Part shown: piece after piece, positions 1 to 9,322 of the stretch | Layout of the letters: each line of letters starts with the position of its first letter | How positions within the stretch are numbered: the stretch's first letter is position 1 | Assembly: GCA_947452065.1 (NCBI GenBank) | Contig: CANGBB010000001.1 | Span: 1 to 64,000, forward strand | DNA length: 64,000 nt | Reading direction: 5' to 3' | From: Gammaproteobacteria bacterium | Lineage (GTDB): Bacteria > Pseudomonadota > Gammaproteobacteria > Steroidobacterales > Steroidobacteraceae | Translations under genes and position numbers: made by a program | Notes under the pieces: generated by a model | Databases searched by the model: none | Told to the model about the DNA's origin: nothing | Seen by the model: the letters and a program-made list of their open reading frames with translations, nothing else

Positions 1-150
1 GGACTGGCGGAAGGAATACAACGAGGAAAGACCGAAGAAATCACTCGGCGGGCTGACGCCTGCCCAGTATGCGAAGCAACTGGCCATAAAGGCCATTACA
101 ATGCCGGAAAACTCTAGATCCGCTCGCTACTAAAAGCGGGGGGACGTCGC
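1..150 (+). mobile_element. Right end of an IS3-family insertion sequence (left part outside window)
   Basis: The window opens inside an insertion sequence, recognised by the transposase C-terminus. The boundary is placed near position 150 because the sequence beyond it can be read as remnants of another gene (ribulose-phosphate 3-epimerase). No terminal inverted repeat could be confirmed without the left end, so the edge is approximate. Confidence 0.55.
2..133 (+). CDS. IS3-family transposase (OrfB), C-terminal 43 residues only
   Basis: This is the end of a DDE transposase. The reading frame is open from the left edge to TAA at 131-133. The stretch WRKEYNEERPKKSLGGLTP is the hallmark C-terminal motif of IS3-family OrfB proteins (W-x(4)-YN-x(2)-RPH-x-SLG-x-LTP). 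The catalytic acidic residues lie outside the window. It is unrelated in function to the secretion genes downstream. Identity to the family is secure; subgroup and completeness cannot be judged. Confidence 0.8.
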   Translation, partial: DWRKEYNEERPKKSLGGLTPAQYAKQLAIKAITMPENSRSARY

Positions 151-438
151 CTGAACCCTGACTGCAGCGGGTAGCAGCTCGTACCCGGGGTGTTACCTGA
201 GATCGCCGAGATGCGAAGGCGCGTGGAGGCCACTGCTCGTGAGGTGCACGTCGAGGTCTATGGTGGCGTGAAAGCCGACAACATGGGCGCCGTTGCTGAG
301 GAAGGAGCGGAAACCATGGTCTTGGTCCCGTCGAGTCCCACCGAGGACACTACGAACGATCGAAAAATAGGGCTAGGAGCGCGATATACCATGATCAATT
401 CTCGAATTGGCGGAGCGCGAAAGGTTTATTTGTTATAG
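148..438 (+). pseudogene. Decayed fragment of ribulose-phosphate 3-epimerase (rpe-like)
   Basis: Read in one frame, this stretch resembles the C-terminal third of ribulose-phosphate 3-epimerase, a pentose phosphate pathway enzyme. LNPDCSG aligns with the family's VNPGFGGQ loop, VPGVLPEIAEMRR with the helix after it, and VEVYGGVKADNMGAVAEEGA with the IEVDGGVK-DNI-x(5)-GAD motif. An in-frame TAG at 172-174 interrupts it, the GSAIF phosphate-binding end is not conserved, and the start is missing next to the insertion sequence. It is therefore a relic, probably truncated by the IS insertion. The short open frame from GTG 190 is part of this relic and is not a functional gene. Confidence 0.5.
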
Positions 439-487
439 AATTTTCTGTTGTCCGACCTGTGTTCAGTGTTGGCATGGATCTAATTTT

Positions 488-1759
488 ATGAACTTTTTAG
501 TGCGTCTCTTATCGCTGGCGCTGTTCGCTTGTCTATCCCCTTGGGCCGCCGCCGCACCCGATAACGATGAGCTGGCGTCGTTGGTTAATCGTGTGGTTGA
601 GACCCACCCGGAAGTTCGGTCTGCGCGGGCTCGATTAAAGGCTGCTGAAACGGACGTGAATGCCAGTAAGCTGGCGCGCCTGCCGAGTCTGACTGTTGAA
701 AGTTTTTCTGATAGCAATGCGAAGAATGGCGTTTCAAGCTCCATCGCCCTTGAGCAGCCAGTATGGGCAGGAGGGCGTATCAGTGCAGGCATCACTTATG
801 CGAAGGCGTTGGTTGAGGTTGCAAGAGCGGGCGTGGACGAGGCGTCGCTTAACGTAGCGCTGCGTTCCTCGGATGCCTACGTGGAGTATCTACGTCTGAA
901 TTCGCTGGCAAAAATTCTGTCAGAGGGCGTTGAGCAACATCAGCGCCTCGTGGATTCCATTAAACGTCGAGTCGAGCAGCAGGTCAGTCCTAGCTCAGAT
1001 CTCGACTATGCGGTGCAGCGTCTGCTGTCTATTCAGCAGGATGAGATGCAGAACCGGATCGGCATTCAGCTTGCTTTGAGTCGACTAAGGGAGCTGGCTG
1101 GCGATCAAGATCTAAGCTTGAACGGTTGGTTGCACTATTCATCCGATGAGCTGAAGGTCCGGACAGATAATTTATTGCGCGCTGCTATTGACTATGACCC
1201 GACTGAGCGGCGCTTGCGTGCTGAGATCAATGCCGCCCAGGCTGAGACGGCGGTCCGCAAGGGTCAGGTCTGGCCGCAGCTCAATGCTCAGGCTTTGCAT
1301 TACGCCGGTGGCGGCTACTCTGGCTTAAAGGATCGGATCGGGCTGGTGCTCCGACTACAAACTGACGGAGGCTTCGGTCGTTTAGCTGCGGTGCGCGCAT
1401 CTGCTCAAAGAGAGGAGTCAGCTCGCGCAGCCGCCGAGGCAGGGGTTCGTGATCTACGCGAAAAAGTGGTTGCGGATCTAAGCGATTATTCAGCCGCAGC
1501 CGCACGTCTTGACGCTGGGCGCTCCGCTGTCATGGCTGCGCTCACGGTCACAGAGTCGTATCTGCGACAATTTACAGCGGGCCGAAGAACCTGGCCGGAA
1601 GTGCTCAATGTCGTGCGCGAAGAAGTCACGGCGCGCTCTAACGAGGTCAACGTGCAAGCGAATGCTCTGGCTGCGGGGCTGCGTCTGCAGTTGCGTGCAG
1701 GCCAGTGGCGTCCAGGAGAGTCCTTGACCTCTGCAGCCACTAAGGAAATTTTGCCATGA
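488..1759 (+). CDS. TolC-family outer membrane protein of a type I secretion system
   Basis: This 423-residue protein is the outer membrane channel of a type I secretion system. ATG 488 was chosen because it begins a clear signal peptide (MNFLVRLLSLALFACLSPWAAA). The mature part shows the amphipathic coiled-coil pattern of TolC/OEP proteins, starting with LVNRVVETHPEVRSARARL and repeating in a second half near residue 240 (LRAEINAAQAETAVRKGQ). Its stop overlaps the ATG of the ABC exporter gene (ATGA), so the genes are translationally coupled and the three transport parts form an operon. An in-frame upstream ATG at 407 exists but would put 27 unrelated residues before the signal peptide. The length is typical for TolC/LapE-type proteins. 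Confidence 0.88.
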   Translation: MNFLVRLLSLALFACLSPWAAAAPDNDELASLVNRVVETHPEVRSARARLKAAETDVNASKLARLPSLTVESFSDSNAKNGVSSSIALEQPVWAGGRISAGITYAKALVEVARAGVDEASLNVALRSSDAYVEYLRLNSLAKILSEGVEQHQRLVDSIKRRVEQQVSPSSDLDYAVQRLLSIQQDEMQNRIGIQLALSRLRELAGDQDLSLNGWLHYSSDELKVRTDNLLRAAIDYDPTERRLRAEINAAQAETAVRKGQVWPQLNAQALHYAGGGYSGLKDRIGLVLRLQTDGGFGRLAAVRASAQREESARAAAEAGVRDLREKVVADLSDYSAAAARLDAGRSAVMAALTVTESYLRQFTAGRRTWPEVLNVVREEVTARSNEVNVQANALAAGLRLQLRAGQWRPGESLTSAATKEILP

Positions 1760-3873
1760 AAACCGTTTTGGCTATTCTGGAGGCGATCGCGCGTCGGCGT
1801 CATATCGAGTTGACGCCGGGTTGGCAGAGTCCTGTGCAGTCAGTCATCGTCGAATCCGGAGATGTGGACGATCAGGGCGCTGATTCTCTTGCTCGCGCGT
1901 GCAAGCTACTCGGTTGGCCTGAGCCAAAGCTTGTGCGCGCTCATCCCGGTCCGGAGTCCTTTCCATTGGTTGCCTGGTGTCCAGGCTTGGGTTGGGGCTT
2001 GGCTGAGCAATGGCAGAGCGAGAAGCTTGTTCGCGTGCTCACGGTGCGCGGCTTTGAAGAGTGGGAGGTGGGAAAGGGCGAGATTCTCTTTTTTGCGCCC
2101 CGAATGCCCGGTGCGCGAGACAGCAAGCTTCCGTCAAAGGCATTCTCGATTTTCATTCAAGCGATCCTTTCTAGAAAAAAAATGCTCGTCGAGGGATTTG
2201 TCTCGACGTTTGTGTTGAGCCTTATCGGGCTATCTACCTCCCTTTTTTCAATGCAGGTCTATGATCGCGTTATTCCGCAAGGGGGGCTTGCAACCCTCTG
2301 GGTTCTTGTAGTCGGTGTGATGGTGGCCTTGTTGATTGACACCTCTCTCCGCTTGGTTCGATCGATCACTCTTGATAACGAAGCCGCTTCAATCGACAAG
2401 GAGATCTCTGAGAAATTCTTTGCCCGCATGCAGGCTGTACGCCTCGATGCGCGACCTCCCTCAATCGGTAGCCTAGCCGCTCAGATTAAAGGTCTTGAGC
2501 AAGTCAGATCAGTGATGTCATCGGCATCGTTGTTGGTCTTGGCGGATCTGCCGTTCGCATTCTTTCTGATTTGGGTCGTTTGGTCTCTGGGCGGAATTGT
2601 CGCTCTGGTGCCGTTGGTGGCCTTCCCGCTATCTGTTGCATTGGCTTTTTTTGTCGCATACCAGATTAAGGAGAACACGCAGCGCGCTCAAGTTGGAGCC
2701 AATCGAAAGAATGGCCAATTAGTTGAGGCGCTTGATGCGGCCGAGACGATCAAAGCCACTCGTGGTCACTGGGAGTTGCTCGCCCGATGGAATCAATTGA
2801 CACGTGATGTACACAGGGAAGATCGCCACATCAGGCAATGGTCAGCAATCTCCAATGCTGGCGTCGGTGCGATTTCTCAGGTCACCTACGTCGTGATGAT
2901 CGTGGTTGGTTCTTTAGAGGTGATTCAGGGCCATATGACAACCGGTGCACTGATTGCCTGCTCAATCATCTCGGGTCGGATCACAGGACCATTGATCGCT
3001 TCACTTCCGGGCCTGATTGTGCAGTGGAGTTATGCGCGCGCAGCACTCGATGGATTGGATCGAATTCTTGCTATGCCTGTCGATCGAGAGCCTGGCGTGG
3101 AATATCTACGTCCTGAGTCGTTGCACGGTTCTCTGCGTCTTGACGCAGTTCGCTTCGGCTACCCTGGCTCACGTTCTGGTTTGGAGGTGCCGGCGCTTCA
3201 AATCAATCCCGGCGAGCGTGTTGCCATCATTGGCCCAGTAGGCTCCGGAAAGAGCACGCTGTTAAAGATTATGGCGGGTCTTTATCGCCCGCAGGCCGGG
3301 ACAATTCTACTCGCCGGCCTCGATGTGCATCAGGTGGCTGATGATGTGTTGCGTCGCGAGGTGGGCTACCTGCCTCAGGACTATCGCTTGATCAATGGCA
3401 CATTGCGAGAAAATTTACTGCTCGGTCGCTCCGATACGGGGGATCAAGCGCTGATGTCTGTAGCTGCATCGGTGGGGTTAGACGCCATGATCGCGGCCCA
3501 TCCCAAAGGGTTGCAGTTGCCGATCGCTGAGGGTGGCCAGGGCGTATCCGGTGGGCAGCGGCAGCTGGCTGGACTTACTCGGCTCCTGCTGGGTAAGCCA
3601 CGTTGGCTCCTGCTTGACGAGCCTACAGCGGCGCTGGATCCGGAAACTGAAAATCGAGTCATGGCAACGCTACAGCGTGCAGCTAGTGAAGCAGGGACGA
3701 TTGTAATGGTCACCCATAAGCTGTCGCTTCTTAACTACGTTCAGCGTGTGATTTTAGTTGTGGGTGGTCGCGTTGTGCTCGATGGGCCGACCAAAGCCGT
3801 ACTCGAGCGGTTGCAGGTGCCGCAAAGTGCATCGCCAACGGCCATCGCTGCCGGCAGTATGGGAGGGGCGTGA
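1756..3873 (+). CDS. Type I secretion ABC exporter (permease-ATPase fusion, LapB/HlyB type)
   Basis: This 705-residue inner membrane exporter energises type I secretion. Residues 1-125 form a C39-peptidase-like domain without a recognisable catalytic Cys motif, as in HlyB/LapB exporters that do not cleave their substrate. The transmembrane domain (about 140-430) contains typical motifs such as FSMQVYDRVIPQGG. The ATPase domain has Walker A GPVGSGKST near residue 493, signature GVSGGQRQ near 596 and Walker B WLLLDEPTAALDPE near 618. It overlaps its neighbours by ATGA upstream and GTGA downstream, so outer membrane protein, exporter and adaptor are co-translated. The adjacent RTX-type giant protein is the obvious substrate. 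Function is secure; substrate is inferred. Confidence 0.93.
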   Translation: MKTVLAILEAIARRRHIELTPGWQSPVQSVIVESGDVDDQGADSLARACKLLGWPEPKLVRAHPGPESFPLVAWCPGLGWGLAEQWQSEKLVRVLTVRGFEEWEVGKGEILFFAPRMPGARDSKLPSKAFSIFIQAILSRKKMLVEGFVSTFVLSLIGLSTSLFSMQVYDRVIPQGGLATLWVLVVGVMVALLIDTSLRLVRSITLDNEAASIDKEISEKFFARMQAVRLDARPPSIGSLAAQIKGLEQVRSVMSSASLLVLADLPFAFFLIWVVWSLGGIVALVPLVAFPLSVALAFFVAYQIKENTQRAQVGANRKNGQLVEALDAAETIKATRGHWELLARWNQLTRDVHREDRHIRQWSAISNAGVGAISQVTYVVMIVVGSLEVIQGHMTTGALIACSIISGRITGPLIASLPGLIVQWSYARAALDGLDRILAMPVDREPGVEYLRPESLHGSLRLDAVRFGYPGSRSGLEVPALQINPGERVAIIGPVGSGKSTLLKIMAGLYRPQAGTILLAGLDVHQVADDVLRREVGYLPQDYRLINGTLRENLLLGRSDTGDQALMSVAASVGLDAMIAAHPKGLQLPIAEGGQGVSGGQRQLAGLTRLLLGKPRWLLLDEPTAALDPETENRVMATLQRAASEAGTIVMVTHKLSLLNYVQRVILVVGGRVVLDGPTKAVLERLQVPQSASPTAIAAGSMGGA

Positions 3874-5102
3874 ACGTGACTAAAGACTCGCCTGTTGAGG
3901 CTGATCCATTTTCCCGCTCCGGCGATAATGACTTTGATGCCGATGACTCGATCTATCACGGCCGTGCTTCGCAGTGGGTTGTTTACGTCAGCTTTTCTTT
4001 TATCGTTGCCGTCGTCGTCTGGGGAAATTGGGCGCGTGTGGACCAGGTCAGTCGCGCTCCTGGATCAGTGATCCCTAGTGATCGCCTTCAGATTGTTCAA
4101 AGTGCAGACGGAGGCGTAGTTAAGGAAATCCTTGTTAAAGCCGGCGACAAGGTGGCCCGTGGCCAGCTTCTGGTCAAGTTAGACCGAGTCAAGATCTTGG
4201 CCTCCGTAGAAGAATCGCGAGCGAAGGAAGCGGCATTGCGGGCGCAGCTCGCTCGACTGAATGCGGAGCTGTATGAGAAGCCTCTTGAGTTTCCAGACAC
4301 GCTCAAGTCGTATCCAGAGCTCACGTCTAACCAAAGGATGCTCTTTGAAAAACGTCGCGCAGCTCTGCAGGGTGAGCTAAAAACCCTTGGTGAACTCAAG
4401 CAGTTGGCCAGTCAAGAGCTGCAGATGAATGAACCGCTTCTAAAAACTGGTGACGTCAGTCGCGCCGAAGTGCTGCGTCTGCAGCGACAGGTCGCTGATT
4501 TGAGTGGACAGATGCAAGCCAAGCAAGCGCGTTATCTGCAGGAACTGCAGACTGAAATTTCGAAAGCTCAAGAAGACTTGAACTCGGTCGAGCAAGGGCG
4601 TCGACAGCGGGAGGACCAACTCGCCTACACGGAGCTTGCTGCTCCAACAGACGGGATCGTTAAGAGCATTCGCCTCACGACGATCGGTGCTGTATTGCAT
4701 CCAGGCGACGAAATGTTGCAAATCGTGCCCACCGATGATGAGCTGATCGTTGAGGCCAAGGTAAAGCCGGCCGACATCGGATTCATTCGTCTCGGTCAGC
4801 CTGCCAGCATCAAATTCGACGCTTACGATTATTCGATTTATGGCAGCGCTTCAGGGCAAGTCAGCTACATCAGTCCCGATACCCTGGCGGACCAAGGAGA
4901 GAGGGGGGTAGAGCAGACCTATTACCGGGTCCATTTGAAGGTGGACGCTAGCCACCTACGGCCTCGTCGGTCAGGCGAGAAAATCGAACTGCAGCCCGGC
5001 ATGGTCGCGACCGTAGAGATCAAGACTGGCGATGCAACGGTCATGCACTATCTGTTAAAGCCAATAGTGAAGACCCTCAATGAATCAATGGGCGAGCGCT
5101 GA
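3870..5102 (+). CDS. HlyD-family membrane fusion protein of the type I secretion system
   Basis: This 410-residue periplasmic adaptor joins the ABC exporter to the TolC-like channel. It has a cytoplasmic N-terminal tail, a single transmembrane helix at about residues 36-52 (VVYVSFSFIVAVVVWGNWA), a biotinyl-lipoyl-like half (VKEILVKAGDKVARGQLLVKL), a long coiled coil at about 110-250, the second lipoyl half (LAAPTDGIVKSI) and a beta-barrel/C-terminal region with QPGMVATVEIKTG, all canonical for HlyD/LapC. It starts at GTG 3870, overlapping the exporter stop (GTGA). The gene ends the three-gene transport operon; a 304-base gap with its own promoter candidate precedes the substrate gene. Confidence 0.93.
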   Translation: MNVTKDSPVEADPFSRSGDNDFDADDSIYHGRASQWVVYVSFSFIVAVVVWGNWARVDQVSRAPGSVIPSDRLQIVQSADGGVVKEILVKAGDKVARGQLLVKLDRVKILASVEESRAKEAALRAQLARLNAELYEKPLEFPDTLKSYPELTSNQRMLFEKRRAALQGELKTLGELKQLASQELQMNEPLLKTGDVSRAEVLRLQRQVADLSGQMQAKQARYLQELQTEISKAQEDLNSVEQGRRQREDQLAYTELAAPTDGIVKSIRLTTIGAVLHPGDEMLQIVPTDDELIVEAKVKPADIGFIRLGQPASIKFDAYDYSIYGSASGQVSYISPDTLADQGERGVEQTYYRVHLKVDASHLRPRRSGEKIELQPGMVATVEIKTGDATVMHYLLKPIVKTLNESMGER

Positions 5103-5406
5103 TGCCAAGTTGCCCTCAGCGCCAGGCATATTCCACTGGAGGGCCCGATCTTGCGGACGCAGATCGAGCATTGGGTTCAGATGCCCCCTAGCCGGGCGCT
5201 AGGCGGCCCTCCTTACCACGTTATTTTAATAAAAGCAAGAATTTAATGGAGAATTTTGAGGCTGGTGAGGCGGTGCGGGCTTGAAAATTTTGGACTCCTG
5301 TACTTGCCAGCAATCCGGAACATTAGGTAATCTGCGTTCTACAAGGGGGGCCGGAAGGTCTCTTTGAGTTGTAAAAATCAATTTTTTTGGAAGGAAGCTG
5401 GCAAAC
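5103..5406 (+). other. Intergenic region between the transport operon and the surface-protein gene
   Basis: No gene is seen in these 304 bases. An imperfect GC-rich hairpin (stems 5183-5192 and 5198-5207, around GCCCCCTAGC/GCTAGGCGGC) may attenuate or stop transcription after the hlyD gene, but it lacks a clean T-run. The 3' half is AT-rich, holds the promoter candidate listed separately, and ends in an AAGGAAG ribosome binding site shortly before ATG 5407. Confidence 0.5.
5304..5333 (+). promoter_or_regulatory. Candidate sigma70-type promoter for the surface-protein gene
   Basis: TTGCCA (5304-5309) and TAATCT (5328-5333) are separated by 18 bases and lie 74 bases upstream of the ATG. The position fits separate, stronger expression of the structural protein than of its transporter. 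Assigned by eye only. Confidence 0.4.
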
Positions 5407-8400
5407 ATGGCAATCACAATCAACGTTAAGCCTTCGAGCGGCCACGCCAAAGGTAATTCTCTGGTTCTGCAAAAGGGCGTTAACAAGATTAGCGTCGCCT
5501 CAGGCGATGCAGTCCAGGTTGTGGATTCGGTGTCTCAGCAGGTTCCCGCGGATGCAGTGATGCATCGTGTGGGCAACGTGCTGGTCGTCGAGATTCCCTC
5601 TGAGGGCGTGCGGGCCGAGTTGGATGGCTTCTACGCTTCCGACGACAGCGGTAAGAGTGCTTCGATCGTTCTGCCTGACTTCGCTTCCTCGGGTGATGTT
5701 GCTGCTGCCTCGCTGGCGCCGCAGTCTCTTTCACTGGCCACTGAGTCGCTATCGTTCGTCACTGCCGATGCTTCCTCGGGCGGTGGTTCTTCGGGCAGCG
5801 GCGCTGCCTCTCACTCGGGTGGTCTGTCCACAGGGTGGCTGATTGGTGGTGCTGCGCTCATCGCGGGCGCCGCTGCGGCCGGTTCGAGTGGTAGTAAGTC
5901 CACGACCACTGCGGTTCCGGTTCCGGTTCCGACTCCCACTCCGGTTCCGGCTCCGGCTCCGGCTCCCCTGGCTGTCAGTGCCATCACCGCTGATGCTTCG
6001 GTGAATGAAGGTGCCGCTACGGTTGTCAAGATTCAGACGAATCAGACTTCTGGAACTATTTCCTACACGCTGTCGGGTACGGGCATTGCCGCTGGCGACG
6101 TGACGGGCGGTGCGCTCACCGGTTCGGCTTCGATCGGTGCTGATGGCATTGCGACCGTTCAGATCAATGTCGCTAATGACGTTTCGACCGAAGGCGCTGA
6201 GACGCTTGTATTCACCGCGGGTGGCAAGACGGCGAACATCACGATCAACGACACTTCTCTTACTCCGGCGCCAACGACGACCTTCAACCTCACAACGTCG
6301 CAAGACAAGGTTGCTGGTAGCTCACTCAACGACACGATCAACGCGGCGACCGTTTCAACTCTCACCGCGCTCGACAGCATCGATGGCGGAGCGGGCACCG
6401 ATACTCTCGCCATTTCTGACCCCGCCACAGGTGGGTCTACTATCAATTTCAACTCAGTTACTCTGGCCAACGTCGAAAACATCACCCTGGCCTCTGGCGG
6501 TGCTACCAGCATCGACACGACTTCGACCAATGTGACTGGCCTGACGCAGGTCACTGTGTCTCAGGCAACCTCGGCGACGGTGACTGCTGGAGCAACCACT
6601 GGCGTCTCGGTCAATTCGTCAGGCGCGGCTACGGTTAACGGCGGCCTTGCGGTCTCTGTGACCGCTGCAGGCACCACGAGCGTCGGTGCGACCACCGCTG
6701 CTGCCGGTGCTGTTAGCGTCACGAACACGGGCGCCGCTGCGGCCACCACAGTTGTGGGTGGTACTTCTCAGACGATTACTGCTGCTGGCGCAGTGACGCT
6801 GTCGAAGTCCTCGGGCGCGGTTTCCGTGACGGAAAGTGCCAACGCCGCGCAGACTATTGATGGAGGCACGTCGGTGACCGACGTGGCTACTTATACGCTT
6901 CTCTCTGGTAATACAGGCGGCACCATCACAGTTGGCGGTACCACCAAGCCGACGGGCGCCGTCACCATCACTCAGAACACCACGGGTGATGCTAGTGCCA
7001 ACCTCTCGGGCGACCAGGCCGCAGCCGGCATCACGGTGTCGGGTGGAACGACCGTTGCGGTCACGAGCAAGGTGACTAGTGGTGCTGCCGCGACAGCCAC
7101 CGCTACAAATTACAAGGTCTCTCAGGGCAACGTATCAGTGACCGGTGGTGGTACGGCCACCTCAGTTAACGTGTCCCAGACTGCAAAGTTGGCGACGGTC
7201 AATACCGTGGCGGCTGGCACCGGCACGGTCGAGGTTGATACCGTTCAGTTCGGCGCTCTCAATGCTGGAAGCTCAATTACGGTTGCAGGCTTCACCCTGT
7301 ACAACAGCACTGGTGGCAACCTGAATGGCAAGCAAGTTGCCGCTGCCTATGCGAACCTGACTAGCACGCAGTTGAGCTCAGGTGGTGGTTGGTCCAGCTC
7401 CGCCGCGGGCGGTACGGGTTCCGACACGGTTACCTTCACTGCGGCGAAAGCTGCGGCTTCTGCTGCCATCGTTGTGACGGGTACTGGTACTTACAGTGGT
7501 ACCGTGGCTGCAGTCACTGCAGGTGTGGCCGCTACCACCGCCACGGCTGGTGTGATGGGTGTGGACGTCGGGACTGTGACTGTCACCGATTCTTCAGCTA
7601 CCGTCGCATCGGTCACGCTGACGAACTTTGGAAACTCGACGGTTACCTCAGACGCACTGACAAGCCTGAGCCTTACCAACACCTCCGGCAGCGGTAACAA
7701 GGATGGTACCGTTACTGTCACCAACACTAAGGCGACCACTCTGGATCTCACGGTCAACGCAGGCAAGGGTGGCATCGGAACTGTAGACTTGGGCTCTACA
7801 TACACGACCCTGAAGGTTCATACCTCCGGTTCGGACTCCACGCTTGACAGGCTGACTGCCGGCGGCGTCACGTCTTTGACGATTGATGGTACCAACCAGT
7901 TGAAGCTGAGTGCCAACACGCTCACGAACCTCAAGACGGTTGCGGTATCCGGTTCAGCTTCTGTGAATGCCAACCTCAGTGCATCCAGCAGCTTGACCTC
8001 GGTTGATGCCTCTGCATCGACCGGTAATAACTCCGTGACAATTGGTAATGGCGTTACCTTCGCCGGCGGGTCAGGTAATGATTCGCTGACCGTCGGTGCT
8101 GCTCCGACTGCCGCAATCAGCGGCGGTGCTGGTACTGATACCCTGACGTTGAACTTCGCTGGCGGCGCTGGATACGCATCGTGGCAGAACGTCTACACCA
8201 GTGGCTTTGAGACGCTCGGTCTCGGTGCGTCCGGAAGTGGCACTTACGACGCCTCGGGCTTCACCGGTCTGACTCTCGGCTTAGTTACGGCTGCGGTCGA
8301 ATTCAGTAACGTCGCTGCGGGCGCAACATTGGCGCTCACGGCCAGCCCAGGGTTCAATACGACGTATACGCTGAAGGACGCTACTGGGTCGTCAGATGCC

Positions 8401-9216
8401 CTCACTGTTAATGCGAGTCATAACGGTGGTACGTTCACTGGCGGTACGATTACCGCCAACGGCATCGAGTCCGTGACCCTTAACATCAACGATACCGCTA
8501 GCTCCGCAAAGGCCGGTGGGAATAACGCCTCGATCACCCTGAGTGATGCGGCAGCAACCAAGATTGTTATCACCGGTAACGATAACATCACACTGAATAG
8601 CTCGAACACAGCGGTGACGTTGGTGGATGCTTCTGCGGTGACTGGTTCGTTCACCTATACCGCAGCAGGCACTGTTGCTGAGACGGTTAAGGCGGGCGCT
8701 GGTAACAGTTCGCTGACGGCCTCATCCGGTACCATCGCGGATACTCTAATCGGTGGTAAGGGTCACGATACTCTGACAGCTAATAGTGGCGCTGACACGC
8801 TGACTGGTGGTGCAGGAAACGACACTTTTGTGGTTGCCCAGGCCACCAGCAATCTGAACGTGTACACCACCATCACCGATGCCGCGGCTGGCGATCAGGT
8901 CAAGCTTGCTGACAAGGGCACTGAGACCTTCAATGCAACGAAGGTAACTCTTGCTGGAACTGCTGTGTTTGCTGACTACGCGAATGCGGTTGTCAATGCG
9001 GGAGGGAACTCAGCCACAAACGGAGCAATTGGTTGGTTCCAGTTCGGTGGAGATACCTACATCGTTGAGGCGATGCATGACGCTTCAACGACCAAGGACT
9101 TCTTGAACGGCACCGATTTGGTTGTCAAGCTCTCGGGTCTGGTGGATCTATCTACGGCTACGATGTTCGGTGCGATTTCCACCGCCAGCGTTGCGCCGGT
9201 GATTGTGCTCCACTAA
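5407..9216 (+). CDS. Giant RTX-type surface protein/adhesin, likely type I secretion substrate
   Basis: This 1269-residue Thr/Ser/Gly/Ala/Val-rich protein has no Sec signal peptide, as expected for type I secretion. Residues 1-120 form a compact N-terminal domain resembling BapA-prefix or retention-module regions. A Gly/Ala hydrophobic segment follows (140-159, WLIGGAALIAGAAAAG), then a Pro-Val linker (170-187), a Calx-beta-like domain (190-280, ending in AETLVFTAGGKTANITIND) and long beta-repeat sequence. RTX-like GGxGxD turns occur near 325 (IDGGAGTDTL), 885-915 and 1115-1140 (GGKGHDTLTANSGADTLTGG). The C-terminus, with DLVVKLSGLVDLSTATM, resembles the secretion-signal end of RsaA-type S-layer and similar RTX proteins. 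It could be an S-layer protein or a large adhesin; sequence alone does not decide. A strong terminator follows. Confidence 0.8.
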   Translation: MAITINVKPSSGHAKGNSLVLQKGVNKISVASGDAVQVVDSVSQQVPADAVMHRVGNVLVVEIPSEGVRAELDGFYASDDSGKSASIVLPDFASSGDVAAASLAPQSLSLATESLSFVTADASSGGGSSGSGAASHSGGLSTGWLIGGAALIAGAAAAGSSGSKSTTTAVPVPVPTPTPVPAPAPAPLAVSAITADASVNEGAATVVKIQTNQTSGTISYTLSGTGIAAGDVTGGALTGSASIGADGIATVQINVANDVSTEGAETLVFTAGGKTANITINDTSLTPAPTTTFNLTTSQDKVAGSSLNDTINAATVSTLTALDSIDGGAGTDTLAISDPATGGSTINFNSVTLANVENITLASGGATSIDTTSTNVTGLTQVTVSQATSATVTAGATTGVSVNSSGAATVNGGLAVSVTAAGTTSVGATTAAAGAVSVTNTGAAAATTVVGGTSQTITAAGAVTLSKSSGAVSVTESANAAQTIDGGTSVTDVATYTLLSGNTGGTITVGGTTKPTGAVTITQNTTGDASANLSGDQAAAGITVSGGTTVAVTSKVTSGAAATATATNYKVSQGNVSVTGGGTATSVNVSQTAKLATVNTVAAGTGTVEVDTVQFGALNAGSSITVAGFTLYNSTGGNLNGKQVAAAYANLTSTQLSSGGGWSSSAAGGTGSDTVTFTAAKAAASAAIVVTGTGTYSGTVAAVTAGVAATTATAGVMGVDVGTVTVTDSSATVASVTLTNFGNSTVTSDALTSLSLTNTSGSGNKDGTVTVTNTKATTLDLTVNAGKGGIGTVDLGSTYTTLKVHTSGSDSTLDRLTAGGVTSLTIDGTNQLKLSANTLTNLKTVAVSGSASVNANLSASSSLTSVDASASTGNNSVTIGNGVTFAGGSGNDSLTVGAAPTAAISGGAGTDTLTLNFAGGAGYASWQNVYTSGFETLGLGASGSGTYDASGFTGLTLGLVTAAVEFSNVAAGATLALTASPGFNTTYTLKDATGSSDALTVNASHNGGTFTGGTITANGIESVTLNINDTASSAKAGGNNASITLSDAAATKIVITGNDNITLNSSNTAVTLVDASAVTGSFTYTAAGTVAETVKAGAGNSSLTASSGTIADTLIGGKGHDTLTANSGADTLTGGAGNDTFVVAQATSNLNVYTTITDAAAGDQVKLADKGTETFNATKVTLAGTAVFADYANAVVNAGGNSATNGAIGWFQFGGDTYIVEAMHDASTTKDFLNGTDLVVKLSGLVDLSTATMFGAISTASVAPVIVLH

Positions 9217-9262
9217 GCGCCCTCCTAATTCGGTGTACCCAGTACGCTGATAGTGAGACTGT

Positions 9263-9300
9263 AAGCCCCGGCTTCCTTAGGAAGCTGGGGCTTTTTTTTT
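9263..9300 (+). terminator. Rho-independent terminator after the surface-protein gene
   Basis: A near-perfect hairpin (AAGCCCCGGCTTCC / GGAAGCTGGGGCTT, loop TTA) is followed directly by a run of nine to ten T residues. It lies 46 bases after the stop codon. Confidence 0.93.
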
Positions 9301-9322
9301 ACCAACTCGGGCGGCTTCAAAT

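Noticed and set aside
1756-2130. N-terminal C39 peptidase domain of the ABC exporter as processor of the double-glycine peptides
   Set aside because: No catalytic Cys in the usual context and no His/Asp pattern visible; it fits the non-cleaving C39-like domain of HlyB/LapB exporters. It is also more than 50 kb away.
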